Shown piece after piece: positions 54,331-64,000 of a stretch of DNA of 64,000 nucleotides. Below the pieces are notes generated by a model, which worked only from the letters and a program-made list of their open reading frames with translations, made no database searches and was not told where the DNA came from. The position numbers were made by a program, and so were the translations under genes. Origin of the DNA: Triticum aestivum (lineage: Eukaryota > Streptophyta > Magnoliopsida > Poales > Poaceae); NCBI RefSeq assembly GCF_018294505.1, contig NC_057812.1:63692494-63756493 (forward strand). Direction: 5' to 3'. Numbering within the stretch: the first letter of the stretch is position 1; the number at the start of each line of letters is the position of its first letter.

Positions 54331-54380
54331 CTTGCTTTCTTCCTTTGCTATCATTCGCTTGGCTTATCTCGGCTTCCAGT

Positions 54381-57300
54381 TGTCAGGACCCCGACTCGAT
54401 GTCACATCGATCTAGCCGGTAACACTTCATATCACTTTGCGGCCTCACGCACGGTGTTCCCACGGGTGTCGCCTTACCTTTGCCCGGGACCGTTTGCGCC
54501 TTTTGGCTCACGTATATGATAGTGTCGCTAGCATCCATATGATAAAGAGCCCGGGCTGACATGACTAGTCGTAAACCCAAAGTGGCACAGACTTACAGAG
54601 ACAGGCATCCATGACCCAGCTTCGAACGTGTCGGTCATCAGCAAGTGGGTCCGGGCTGTAGCACTGGGCTAACAGGACTCCGGTAAACCGGGCTGTAGCG
54701 GGCTAACAGGACTCCGGTACTCAAAGCGTGACATTTCCCCGAAGGGACAGACACAGGAACGAAGAAGGACACATGCCGGCCAGCCTAAGTGTTCCAGAGC
54801 AGTAGCAAGCTACCATGGCTCAGCGGTAACACTAGGAGACATTTCTCGGTAAGAGAGGCTACTAAAGATAAACAACTAGATAGTCAGATCCCACACATAC
54901 CAAGCATTTCAATCATACACACAATATGCTCGATATGTGCAAATACAACGAAGCATCACAACATGACTCTATGACACAAGTACTTTATTTAAGGCTCAGG
55001 GAGCCATACATAACATACACAAAGGTACGGGTCTCACGACCCCACATACAAGTCATACAGTCATACAAACCAGCAGCGGAAGTAACTTGTCTGAGTACAG
55101 ACAACTAGTAAAATAAAAGAGGCTTGGAAAACCTAGCTATACTACATGGTCCTTCACAAGCTCAGGGTCACCACCTGGGTCTTTAGCCTACTCGTTGATG
55201 TCAACGTCTACATAGAACCCATCAGAAGGGGTTGCAGCGTCTTCTGTAAAAATGTAGATTATAGCAACATGAGTACAAAGGTACTCAGCAAGACTTACAT
55301 CAGATCCTACATACATGCATATTATCAAGGAGGGTTGGTGGAGTTATTGCAGCAAGCCAGCTTTGACTCTTGGCTAGACTATCCTACGATACTCCAACTT
55401 GAAATGGTTTTGCGCACACGAGTCCACTACTCACCACTTCAATACACTACCGGGGATCCACCTCCGTCTTCCTACGGAAGAGCCATCCTCGGCACTCACA
55501 CTTATCTTGAGAATTTTAGTAGTTTCCATTTACTTGTCTATGAACTGTATAGGCAACCAAGTAGTCCTTTACCGCGGACGCGGCTATTCGAATAGATCAT
55601 GATAACCCTGCAGGGGTGTACTTCTTCATACATGTTTTCACCACTTAGCGTCTGCACACGACATGTGCTCGGCAGACTTCAAGCGAAAGCCGACGTGGGT
55701 GTAGACCACGACCTACCTAAACACTTAAGCCTCTAGTCCAGGTTTATCGCCTATTCAGGTTCCATCCGCAGGGAGTCCGGCCGAGGTTTCCCATACGGCC
55801 CCGAACGATGTGAACAGGGTTCCCGAGATACCTAACGGGTATTCGGTACACCCGGCCACATACCTACCGCATCACAGCCCACCCCTACGGTCAGCGCTGT
55901 CCACGGCCTCCAGTAGGCTACAAACACCAGAAACTACTTGCAACTCCTGGACAGAGAGCTAGGGTGAATAAGAAGTCGAGCGGGGTCATATTTCAGGGCC
56001 CAATGCATGGTAGTAGCTGTATCTTAAATCACATATACAGAACTCAGTGCTTAAGGTCGGCTTCAATGAAACAACCCACCATGTACTCCTACATGGCCTC
56101 TCATCGATACCTTTACCAAATCGTGTTCACCACACCACTCTCATTACTGACATTAACATTTCACTCTAGCCCATCACCCAGATGAACCAGACCTGACACG
56201 ACTCTAAGCATAGCAGGCATAGCAAGGTAGGAACAACACATACATATGGCTCAATCAACTCCTACACATGCTAGTGGGTTTCATCTAGTTACTGTGGCAA
56301 TGACAGGTCATGCAGAGGAATTGGGTTCAACTACCGTAGCACACAGCAGTTTGAAACGCGTTGTCTTAATGCAGTAAAAGAGAGCAGGAGCGAGAACATG
56401 GGATTGTATCGATATGATCAAATGGTTGGTTGCTTGCCTGATGGTTCGATGCACTGATACGGTTCTTCGTTAGGGTAATCACGGTACTCCTCGGAGGCAG
56501 AACCTGTCGCAAAGAACACCGATACACAACCATCACCAAACAATGTGCAACAATATGATGCATGCATGAAACATGGCAATATGAGTGTGTTGGGCTAATG
56601 CAACTAAAACCAGAGGGGTTTGAACCAATTTGAATCAAAGATTCAAATTTCAAACTCAAGTATGGCCTTTTAAAGTGCTTTTCCTTGTTCTGCTTAAAAC
56701 ATCAATTTAACTTGTTTGATCATGCATGAAAATAGTACAGATGGATAGATTGGATTTTTCTGATCATTTTTCATATATAATTTGTCTGATTTGGAGTTAC
56801 AGAATAAAAGTTATGAATTTTTGAAGTTTAATTAATATTCTGGAATTTCCTGATTTAAATTAAATCCAGAAATATAAATGTTGCGCCAGCATGACGTCAG
56901 CATGACGTCAGTGGTCAACTGCGGCTGGCTGAAGTCAAACCTGACGTGTGGGGTCCACACGTCAGTGACAGGGGGGTTAAACAGGGTTAGTTTAATCCTA
57001 ATTAGGAATTAGTGGCGCTGGGGCCCACTGTCAGTGTCAGGGGGGGTTGACTAACGGTAATTAGTACTAACTAACCACCTGTCCGACAGGGCCCACGCGT
57101 CAGTGACCCTAGGGGGGTCAAACCTCAGGTCGGACAGGTCAAACCCGCCGGCGGTTAGTCGCCGGCGAGGTCCGTGGCGTGCAGGGGCCTCGGGTTTCCT
57201 CTGTGGTGCTCCAAACGGCGTGCGGCTAGGTGCGTTGGATAGCTAGCTCGACGGCGCGTCGGACGGTGGCCGTGGCTGGCCCTGGGGTGGCCGGAGTCGA

Positions 57301-58515
57301 CGGCGGCGAGCTCGGCTACGGCTGCCGGAGTTCGGGTGCGGTCGGGATCGGTGTTGCAGGGGGTTTGGGGAGGCGTTAGTGCGTGCTGCGTACACCTAGT
57401 GAGGTGTGGAGCATGATAGTGTGCTCGGTTGGGTGCTACGGTGACCGTGGCCACGACGGCGACATTGCCGGCGGCGTGGAGCTCTCGGCCAAGGGGGGGC
57501 TAGGGCCTAGAGGTCGAAAGAGACCAGGGGAGAAGGGGGAAACGATCCGGGGGCTCACCGCGGAGCTGCAGGGATGGTTAGCGGGCTCGGGGACGCGCTG
57601 GAGACGGCGAATTCGACGGCGACGACGGTCGGAGCCCGAAGAGGGGAACGGCGACGTGGCGGCGATGCAGGGCTTCCGGGGAGCTGTGGAGCAGTGGGGA
57701 GGAAGAGGGGGTCGTGGCGGAGCTTCTGAGCTAGTCGGGGGAGCGAGGGGTGGCCGGAGATGGCTGCTATGGCGAACGGCGGCGACGGTGGTGTTCGGCC
57801 GTGTGAGAGAGAGAGCGAGGGAGAGGAGGGAAGAGCCGGGGGGGAGAGTGAGAGAGAGCAGGGGGAGAGGCGTGGCGTCGTCCAGGGCATCGAGGCGAGG
57901 AGGGGAGGGCAGGCAGGCAGGGAGAGAGGTGGCGTGGCGCGGTGGCGCGCGCGCGCGCCGGCCACACTCCCCTCCCTCTGTCGGGACGAAGACGACAGAG
58001 GAGGGAGGTGGGCTGGGCCGGCTGCTGGCTAGGCCAGCCAGCTGGCTGGGCCGCACAGTGGAGGAGCCCAGGTAAGCTCCTCCTGTTATTTATTTCTGTT
58101 TTTCTAATTTCTGACATTTGTTTTGATTTAAATAATATATTAAATCATTTATTTAACTTATGCCAATTTCTGCAGGGGCTAGATATATTATTTCAGAGCT
58201 CCTTTATAAATGGCATAATATTTGGACATATATTAATATATATAATTAATATATTTCCAAAACAAATATTTATGCATTAATTCCAAATGCCCAAAATAAA
58301 TACCTATGAACTCTTAAAAATATTGGTTTGATTTTTATCTCTGTCCAATATTTTCAGAGAGCAACATGAGCATTTTCTTGGACCTTTTTGGAGAAATTTT
58401 TATTTGGATCATTTTCAAAAAGATTCTGAGGGTTTCACAGATCCCCATTTCAAGTTTCTGATGAAAGAGTAAACATGATGCAACACTCTAATGCATGGCT
58501 AACTAGGATGTGACA
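54381..58515 (-). repeat. 3' LTR of the chromovirus (4.1 kb)
   Basis: On the plus strand it starts TGTCAGGACCCCGACTCG and ends CTAACTAGGATGTGACA. It is homologous over its length to the solo LTR 42592-46691. The GC-rich part 57155-58080 gives long false ORFs on both strands. Confidence 0.93.
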
Positions 58516-59089
58516 ACTCACCCCCACTCAAAAGAATCTCGTCCCGAGATTTGGGTTCCTCTGGGAAGAAGGCGGGATACTCGAGTCGAAGACGATCCTC
58601 CCTTTCCCAAGTTGCTTCATCCTCAGAATGGTGCGACCATTGAACTTTGAGAAACTTGATATTATGACGTCGCGTGGTACGTTCGGCTTGATCGAGGATA
58701 TGAATGGGGTACTCTCGATATGTAAGATTATCTTGGAGATCAAGCGTTTCGTGGTCCACTCCACGGATAGGATCCGAGAAGCAACGCCTGAGTTGAGAAA
58801 CATGGAAGACATCGTGAACTCTGGAGAGGTGCGGAGGTAGTTCCAACTGGTAGGCAACTTCTCCTCGTTTGGCAAGAATGCGAAAAGGTCCAATGTAACG
58901 AGGAGCCAATTTGCCTTTGATACCGAAACGATGGTTTCCCTTCAGAGGGGTGACCCGAAGATAAGCCTTCTCGTCAACCTCGAAAGTCATAGCCTTATGT
59001 TTTCGGGCATATTGACTCTTTTGACGAGATTGGGCTGTTTTCAACTTTTCACGAACGATACGAACTTGTTCTTCTGCTTCCTGAATCAT
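58499..59089 (-). CDS. Integrase C-terminal part with chromodomain
   Basis: The last part of the pol polyprotein, shifted in frame relative to the main ORF by a single-base change near 59165-59176. It begins [20 protein letters not shown], includes the integrase C-terminal strand set ([40 protein letters not shown]) and ends with a chromodomain ([20 protein letters not shown]). Chromodomains target chromovirus integration to particular chromatin. It lacks the first aromatic cage residue, as in the group II chromodomains common in plants. The stop lies just at the LTR boundary, so the frame reads across the polypurine tract. Confidence 0.85.
   Translation of the reverse strand: MIQEAEEQVRIVREKLKTAQSRQKSQYARKHKAMTFEVDEKAYLRVTPLKGNHRFGIKGKLAPRYIGPFRILAKRGEVAYQLELPPHLSRVHDVFHVSQLRRCFSDPIRGVDHETLDLQDNLTYREYPIHILDQAERTTRRHNIKFLKVQWSHHSEDEATWEREDRLRLEYPAFFPEEPKSRDEILLSGGELSHPS
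58517..58530 (-). other. Polypurine tract
   Basis: On the minus strand TTTTGAGTGGGGGTGAG directly precedes the LTR start TGTCACATCC. It would prime plus-strand DNA synthesis. Confidence 0.75.
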
Positions 59090-62000
59090 ATCCGGGCCAA
59101 AGAATTGTCTTTCCCCGGTCTCTGACCAGTTAAGGGGTGTTCGACATCGTCGTCCATAGAGAACTTCAAAAGGGCTTTACCCAAGCTAGATTGATAGCTG
59201 TTGTTGTAAGCGAATTCGGCAAATGGAAGGCACTTCTCCCAGTCCATTCCGAATGAGATAACAGAGGCTCGAAGCATGTCTTCTAGAATCTGATTGACGC
59301 GTTCCACTTGACCACTTGACTGAGGGTGGAAAGCGGTGCTAAAAGAGAGACGGGTTGCCATAGCATTTTGGAAACTTTCCCAAAATCGAGAGGTGAAAAG
59401 ACTTCCTCGATCCGAGTTAATTTCCAAAGGAACACCATGGAGAGACACTATTCGGGAGATGTACAAATCTGCCAGCTGACTAGCGGTTATACTCTCACGA
59501 ACAGGTAAGAAATGGGCTACTTTGGAGAGACGATCGACCACGACGAAAATAGCATTATTCCCTCTCTTGGTCCTGGGAAAACCGGTAATGAAATCCATAC
59601 CAATTTTATCCCATTTCCATTCAGGAATAGCTAAGGGTTGAAGGGTGCCAGCAGGCCGTTGGTGCTCTGCTTTTACACGACGACAGACGTCGCAATTAGC
59701 AATAAACTGAGCAATTTCTCTCTTCATCCTAGTCCACCAGAACCTCTGGCGTAGGTCCTGATACATCTTAGTACTACTGGGATGAATAGTGAGAGGAGAT
59801 TCATGAGCTTCTTTAAGGATCAACTGCCGTAGATGCTGGTTCTTGGGAACCACTAGACGGTTCTCAAAGTACACAACACCATGATCATTTGTGGAGAAAC
59901 AACTAGCACCTCCGCTAGCAATGTTCTCTTTGACTTTAGATATTCCCTTATCTCGCTTTTGGGCAGCGATGATTTGATCCGTAAGAGTAGGTTTTGCTAC
60001 CAAGGTGGAAAGAAAACCTTGAGGTACAATGTGAAGGTTAAGCTTCCGAAATTCCTCATGGAGAAGCGGTTGACTTTGTTGTAACATCAGGTTGTTACAA
60101 TAAGATTTACGACTTAGCGCATCAGCCATGACGTTGGCTTTCCCTGGGGTGTAGGTTATTCCTAAGTCGAAGTCTGTGATCAATTCAACCCAACGTCTCT
60201 GCCTGAGATTCAAATCCGGTTGGGTGAAAATGTACTTCAGACTTTGGTGATCAGTGAATATTTCGCAACGATTACCGAGGAGGTAATGTCGCCAGGTCTT
60301 AAGTGCATAGACTACGGCTGCAAGCTCTAGATCATGAGTAGGATAATTCTCCTCATGTGGGTGCAATTGCCGTGAAGCGTAAGCAATTACGTGTCGATCT
60401 TGCATAAGAATGCAACCTAGTCCTTGTCGCGAGGCGTCGCAGTAGATAACAAAGTCCTTGGAGAAGTCTGGCGGTACCAGTACGGGAGCAGAGGTCAGGC
60501 GTCTTTTCAGTTCCTGAAAACTGTGCTCACATTGTGGAGTCCACTCGAACTTCTTATCTTTCTTGAGGAGTTCGGTTAGAGGTTTAGCAACTTTGGAGAA
60601 GTTCTCGACGAAGCGACGACAATAACTCGCTAAGCCCAGAAAACTCCGAACTTGCTTGACCGATTCAGGTGGAGTCCAATTAAGGACGGCTTGAACTCGC
60701 TCAGGATTAACAGCAATACCTTTACCAGATATTACATGACCCAGATAGGTCACTTCTGACAACCAGAATTCACAATTTGAAAATTTGGCATAAAGGCGAT
60801 GCTCTTGAAGTTTCTTCAACACTAGCCTTAGATGTTCGGTATGTTCTTCCTCGTTCTTGGAGTAGATGAGTATATCATCGAGGTAAACTACGACGAATTT
60901 ATCCAAATACTCCATGAAGATTGAGTTCATTAACCGAGAAAAGGTGGCTGGAGCGTTGGTTAAACCGAAGGACATGACGGTGTACTCGTACTGGCCATAA
61001 CGAGTAACAAAGGCCGTTTTAGGAATGTCCCCGTTTCTGATTTTGATTTGATGGTAGCCCAACCTCAAATCCATCTTGGAGAAGACTAAGGATCCAGCGA
61101 GCTGATCATACAGATCGTTGATCCTGGGAAGTGGATATTTGTTCTTGATTGTGACCAAATTGACAGGTTGGTAATCTACAACCATCCGGTCCGTACCATC
61201 CTTCTTCTTAACGAATAGGACGGGGCAAGCCCACGGAGATGAGCTAGGTCGGATGAAACCCTTTTTCAAGGACTCCTCGAGTTGTTTCTTAAGCTCGGCT
61301 AGTTCTAGGGGTGCCATCTTATAGGGTCTTCTAGCAATCGGAACGGTTCCTGGAATGAGATCTATTACGAACTCAACATCCCTGTCAGGTGGAACACCTG
61401 GCAATTCCTCTGGAAAGACGTCCGGGAAGTCACGGACTACCGGAATGTCCTCAAGGTCTGGCAAAGGGCTGGCGTTGAGCGAATATAATTGTCGCTTGGC
61501 TATTCGGGTCAAGACATTGACTATCTTCCCCGAAGGATGGGTGAGTTGAACAGTCCTAGAGAAACAATCAATTTTGGCTTGATGAGCTGACATCCAGTCC
61601 ATACCCAAAATGATATTAATATCTGAAGATTTAAGGGCTATCAAAGACGCAAGGAAAACAAGTCTGTCGACTTGGATTTCATTTCCAAAACTTACCCTAG
61701 AGGTCTGCCATCTAGACCCAGGAGTAGAAATTTCCATAGTGGATGGCATGTCACAGAATGCAACGTTATGCAAACGAGCATAGTTCTCGGATATAAATGA
61801 ATGAGAGGCTCCTGTATCGAAAAGAACAGATGCCGGGTGGCAATTAACAAGAAGCGTACCGAGAACGACGTTGGGATCCTCTTGAGCTTCTTCGGCAGAG
61901 ATGCAGTTAACATGGCCACGTGGAGCGGTGACCGGTTTAGCATGAAACACTTTCCCTGTCGGCTTGCCACGGCCAACAGCTTTAGCAGATTGATTGGGGT

Positions 62001-62922
62001 TGGTCTGGGGACACTCACGCATATAGTGACCAGATTTCCCACATTTGAAACAAGTCACGGAACTGGTACGTGGAGGAGCATTGTTAGATGGACCCCCATA
62101 GGGCTTGGCTGGTGCAGACTGTTGAACAGGGCGAGGCGCCTGGAAAGATGGCCTCGGTGTGAACCTGGGTGGCAGGGCGGTGTTGGGTACCCACACGCGG
62201 CGCTTCTGAGGTCCAGCACCGGATGAGGAACCCATGTCACGGCCATGCTTGCGTGTTGCGTCATAGTCAGTCTGACCAGTTTCAGCACTGATGGCTTTGT
62301 TGACAAGTTTCTGAAAAGATGTGCACTCATGCAGACGGAGGTCGCGGCGAAGCTCAGGACTAAGGCCCTTACGGAACCTTGCTTGCTTCTTGGCATCGGT
62401 AGACACTTCCTCAGTTGCATATCGTGCGAGATTACCAAACTCCCTGCTATAGGCATCCACAGAAAGTCGGCCTTGGGTGAAATTGCAAAATTCTTCACGT
62501 TTACGGTCCATGAGACCCTCCGGAATATGATGTTCACGGAAAGCCTCGCTGAACTCAGCCCAAGTAGTGACATGGCCCGCTGGGCGCATAGCTCCATAAT
62601 TCTCCCACCATAGACTGGCGGGGCCTTCAAGATGATATGCAACAAAGGTGACCTTGTCAGCCTCAGCTACTAGCGCGGAACGCAGTTTGTGAGAGATACT
62701 GCGAAGCCAGTCATCAGCGTCGAGAGGCTCGACGGAGTGGTGGAACGTGGGTGGATGCAATTTGATAAAATCACTGAGTGACACCATGTTAGTCCTCTGA
62801 TGGTGTGCTGTATTCTGTTCAATACGCTCCAACAAACGGTTGGTCTCCCGCTTGTTTCTCTCAGCTTCCATCATAACCTCGGCTAGTGAAGGAGGATGAG
62901 GCAGATGCATCCCTGACTTCAC
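59086..62922 (-). CDS. gag-pol polyprotein of the chromovirus (1278 codons open)
   Basis: Single open frame with all functional motifs. Gag core ([30 protein letters not shown]) at residues about 100-160. CCHC knuckle [14 protein letters not shown] near residue 290. Aspartic protease [13 protein letters not shown] near 365. Reverse transcriptase with [15 protein letters not shown] and the active site [11 protein letters not shown] near 680. RNase H beginning [10 protein letters not shown] with TDHQSLKY. Integrase zinc region (HESPLTIH ... CDVC) and DDE triad in [22 protein letters not shown] and [11 protein letters not shown]. The 3' part of the frame after QSSLGKA is out of frame because of a one-base change. 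The true start is probably MVNTR at 62971 in another frame, so the gag N terminus also carries a frameshift. Otherwise the enzymes look intact. Confidence 0.93.
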   Translation of the reverse strand: MKSGMHLPHPPSLAEVMMEAERNKRETNRLLERIEQNTAHHQRTNMVSLSDFIKLHPPTFHHSVEPLDADDWLRSISHKLRSALVAEADKVTFVAYHLEGPASLWWENYGAMRPAGHVTTWAEFSEAFREHHIPEGLMDRKREEFCNFTQGRLSVDAYSREFGNLARYATEEVSTDAKKQARFRKGLSPELRRDLRLHECTSFQKLVNKAISAETGQTDYDATRKHGRDMGSSSGAGPQKRRVWVPNTALPPRFTPRPSFQAPRPVQQSAPAKPYGGPSNNAPPRTSSVTCFKCGKSGHYMRECPQTNPNQSAKAVGRGKPTGKVFHAKPVTAPRGHVNCISAEEAQEDPNVVLGTLLVNCHPASVLFDTGASHSFISENYARLHNVAFCDMPSTMEISTPGSRWQTSRVSFGNEIQVDRLVFLASLIALKSSDINIILGMDWMSAHQAKIDCFSRTVQLTHPSGKIVNVLTRIAKRQLYSLNASPLPDLEDIPVVRDFPDVFPEELPGVPPDRDVEFVIDLIPGTVPIARRPYKMAPLELAELKKQLEESLKKGFIRPSSSPWACPVLFVKKKDGTDRMVVDYQPVNLVTIKNKYPLPRINDLYDQLAGSLVFSKMDLRLGYHQIKIRNGDIPKTAFVTRYGQYEYTVMSFGLTNAPATFSRLMNSIFMEYLDKFVVVYLDDILIYSKNEEEHTEHLRLVLKKLQEHRLYAKFSNCEFWLSEVTYLGHVISGKGIAVNPERVQAVLNWTPPESVKQVRSFLGLASYCRRFVENFSKVAKPLTELLKKDKKFEWTPQCEHSFQELKRRLTSAPVLVPPDFSKDFVIYCDASRQGLGCILMQDRHVIAYASRQLHPHEENYPTHDLELAAVVYALKTWRHYLLGNRCEIFTDHQSLKYIFTQPDLNLRQRRWVELITDFDLGITYTPGKANVMADALSRKSYCNNLMLQQSQPLLHEEFRKLNLHIVPQGFLSTLVAKPTLTDQIIAAQKRDKGISKVKENIASGGASCFSTNDHGVVYFENRLVVPKNQHLRQLILKEAHESPLTIHPSSTKMYQDLRQRFWWTRMKREIAQFIANCDVCRRVKAEHQRPAGTLQPLAIPEWKWDKIGMDFITGFPRTKRGNNAIFVVVDRLSKVAHFLPVRESITASQLADLYISRIVSLHGVPLEINSDRGSLFTSRFWESFQNAMATRLSFSTAFHPQSSGQVERVNQILEDMLRASVISFGMDWEKCLPFAEFAYNNSYQSSLGKALLKFSMDDDVEHPLTGQRPGKDNSLARI

Positions 62923-62971
62923 TGCCTTCGGCCTGCTCTTGGGAAGCAGGGTTAGCGCGCGTGTTGACCAT
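62861..62971 (-). pseudogene. gag N terminus (MVNTR...), frame-shifted
   Basis: The ATG at 62971 begins [20 protein letters not shown], the usual start of gag in plant chromoviruses, then runs into SSSFTSRG and a stop because of a frame change near 62925. The main gag-pol frame resumes with [29 protein letters not shown]| acceptor-like site directly before the ATG suggests a spliced leader. Confidence 0.7.
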
Positions 62972-63314
62972 CCTAGGTAAACAAGACAATGATTTAGTCA
63001 GGATGATAAAATTCCAACATAGGATACAAAATGTAAGGAATAACTCGGAATGCAAGATGATCATCCGTATGACATGGTAGATACAGAAACTGCTTCTTTT
63101 ATTCCATCGTCATACACACCATACAGGGTTTAGTACAAGACCAAACAAAGTACTATTACGGTGAAAAGAGGATTACATCTCATCGGAGGCATTCCAAGCT
63201 CCTATACATTATTTTTCTACACCTCCGGAAAGAGTACAAACTAGGTCATATCCCACGAGTCACGCGGGACGATAGAAGACACAGCTAGTGCGAACTAGTG
63301 ATACTACCACTAAC
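62972..63314. other. Spacer between the upstream ORF and gag
   Basis: No ORF in either strand that looks like protein. It probably contains the leader or an intron, given the acceptor-like site next to the gag ATG. Confidence 0.4.
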
Positions 63315-64000
63315 TCAGACCGATCCGTAGTAGTCCTCATAGAAGTCGCCTCCATAGCCTGGAAGTTCAACATGATCCTCCGGAAACAGACGGTCTCGCG
63401 GAGCTTGTGGACCATAGGGGCTAGGATGAGGCCTTGGACCAACAAACGGTGGCCTGCGGGGACCGCGAGGTGGGGTGATGCCTCCTACATCACGCCAAAC
63501 CATCACGTCCGGCAGAGCAGATCTCACAGGATAGAGATCGCGCATATCCGAATATCCAGCTTGCACCGCCGGTGCGAACCGAGTCAAAGTGGCCCAGTGG
63601 TCAGCACGGGTATTGAAGAGCTCTAACCTCAAGGCCCGATTTTCACGGTCCTTATCCTCGAGCATCTCAGCAGTGGTGCGAGTCCGTGAATCCTCCTGAG
63701 TGGGGTCAGCATAGATAGCCTGGAGATACCCTTATGCTCCCGGAAGTGATCCTGGCATATACCGGAAATCAGAGTCCCGAAATAGACCAGATCTGACTCG
63801 CATAATGGTCATCATAGAGTAGGCGGCGTCCTGCACAGCCATCTCAATAGTAACCCCGAGTCCATAGGAGCAGTGAAGAGGCTCGGTGGATCCAGGATAA
63901 GATGGAAATATCCTGACAGTGCAGAGGTACTGGCTTTGATTGAAGTCCCGGAATTGCTCTTCGACCGTGTACTCAGGATACCAGCGGTATCCAGCCCCAG
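63315..64000 (-). pseudogene. Extra ORF upstream of gag, dsRNA-binding-like, truncated by window end
   Basis: The frame is open from the window edge to TGA at 63315-63317 except for TAA at 63732-63734. The first part has a pattern like a double-stranded-RNA-binding domain: PEYTVEEQFRDF, the strand YLCTVRIFP, then HCSYGLGVTIEMAVQDAAYS, compare the family's G-x-G-x-S-K-K-x-A-K-x-x-A-A. The expected basic residues are replaced by T, I, E, so RNA binding is uncertain. After the stop, the frame continues with a helix (MLEDKDRENRALRLELFNTR) and a Pro/Arg/Tyr-rich tail ending DFYEDYYGSV. It lies 5' to gag in the element and is not part of standard gag-pol. Function unknown. Confidence 0.5.

Larger units (their letters stand above)
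54381..64000 (-). mobile_element. Ty3/gypsy chromovirus (Tekay/Del-type), truncated by window end
   Basis: Minus-strand element. Its 3' LTR is 54381-58515, followed, going up the plus strand, by polypurine tract, integrase with chromodomain, RNase H, reverse transcriptase, protease and gag, then an extra ORF. The 5' LTR lies beyond 64000, so target duplications cannot be checked; the five bases left of 54381 are CCAGT. A C-terminal chromodomain, CCHC gag and long LTR point to the Tekay/Del chromovirus group. Only two single-base frame changes were noticed in gag-pol, plus one stop in the upstream ORF, so this copy is far younger-looking than the Tat-type element. Confidence 0.9.

Noticed and set aside
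55146..55595. 149-codon ORF
   Set aside because: Inside the chromovirus LTR, and the equivalent frame is broken in the solo LTR copy.
57155..58117. ORFs up to 230 codons on both strands
   Set aside because: Same GC-rich part of the homologous LTR at 54381-58515; not genes.

Overview
This window looks like repeat-dense intergenic DNA from a large grass genome, most likely a Triticeae species (wheat, barley or Aegilops). The evidence is Stowaway MITEs with CTCCCTCCGTTCC-type ends flanked by TA, a 13 kb CACTA transposon with GGCGCAC/GTGCGCC subterminal repeats, solo LTRs of more than 4 kb, and deep nesting of Ty3/gypsy elements. I see no bacterial genes, rRNA or CRISPR. Three runs of N (5996-6343, 24473-24974, 33784-34136) are assembly gaps.

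Layout. (1) 1-7594 is old host sequence: an unassigned spliced gene fragment on the minus strand, a Stowaway MITE, a (TA)n tract, about 2 kb of CT/CA-rich degenerate tandem repeats, and a possible gene start just before the first big element. (2) 7595-38384 is one Ty3/gypsy element with two RNase H domains (Tat-type). Its 510 bp LTRs are bounded by a perfect 5 bp duplication, GAAAC. It is swollen to 30.8 kb by two later insertions: a complete CACTA element (16474-29724, duplication TCT) and a 4.4 kb solo LTR (33040-37455, duplication CTGAG). Without them it would be about 13.1 kb. Its sense gag-pol is ruined by stops. Downstream of pol it carries a multi-exon antisense gene with a Transposase_28-like domain and its own TATA box; the CACTA insertion splits an exon of that gene. 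(3) 38385-42591 and 46692-54380 are host DNA with MITEs, small unassigned genes, a diverged segmental duplication and a triplicated exon-like module. They are separated by a 4.1 kb solo LTR (42592-46691, duplication GATTA). (4) 54381 to the window end is a minus-strand chromovirus of the same LTR family: 3' LTR, polypurine tract, integrase with chromodomain, a nearly intact gag-pol, and an extra ORF upstream of gag that runs out of the window.

How the parts relate. The CACTA element carries three genes, all on the minus strand: a TNP2-type transposase (broken), a second gene with Transposase_24-like, coiled-coil and Ulp1-like parts (broken), and a small intact ORF combining an RNase H1 N-terminal-type domain with a C-terminal membrane segment. 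A tRNA-like pol III unit lies between the first two genes, beside an internal copy of the subterminal repeats.

The observations I rate most interesting are the antisense gene in the Tat element, the possible double-stranded-RNA-binding-like ORF upstream of gag in the chromovirus, the membrane-anchored RNase H1-N ORF and pol III unit in the CACTA element, and the repeated exon-like module at 52.8-54.3 kb. All coordinates, alignments and family calls were made by eye; no search was run.
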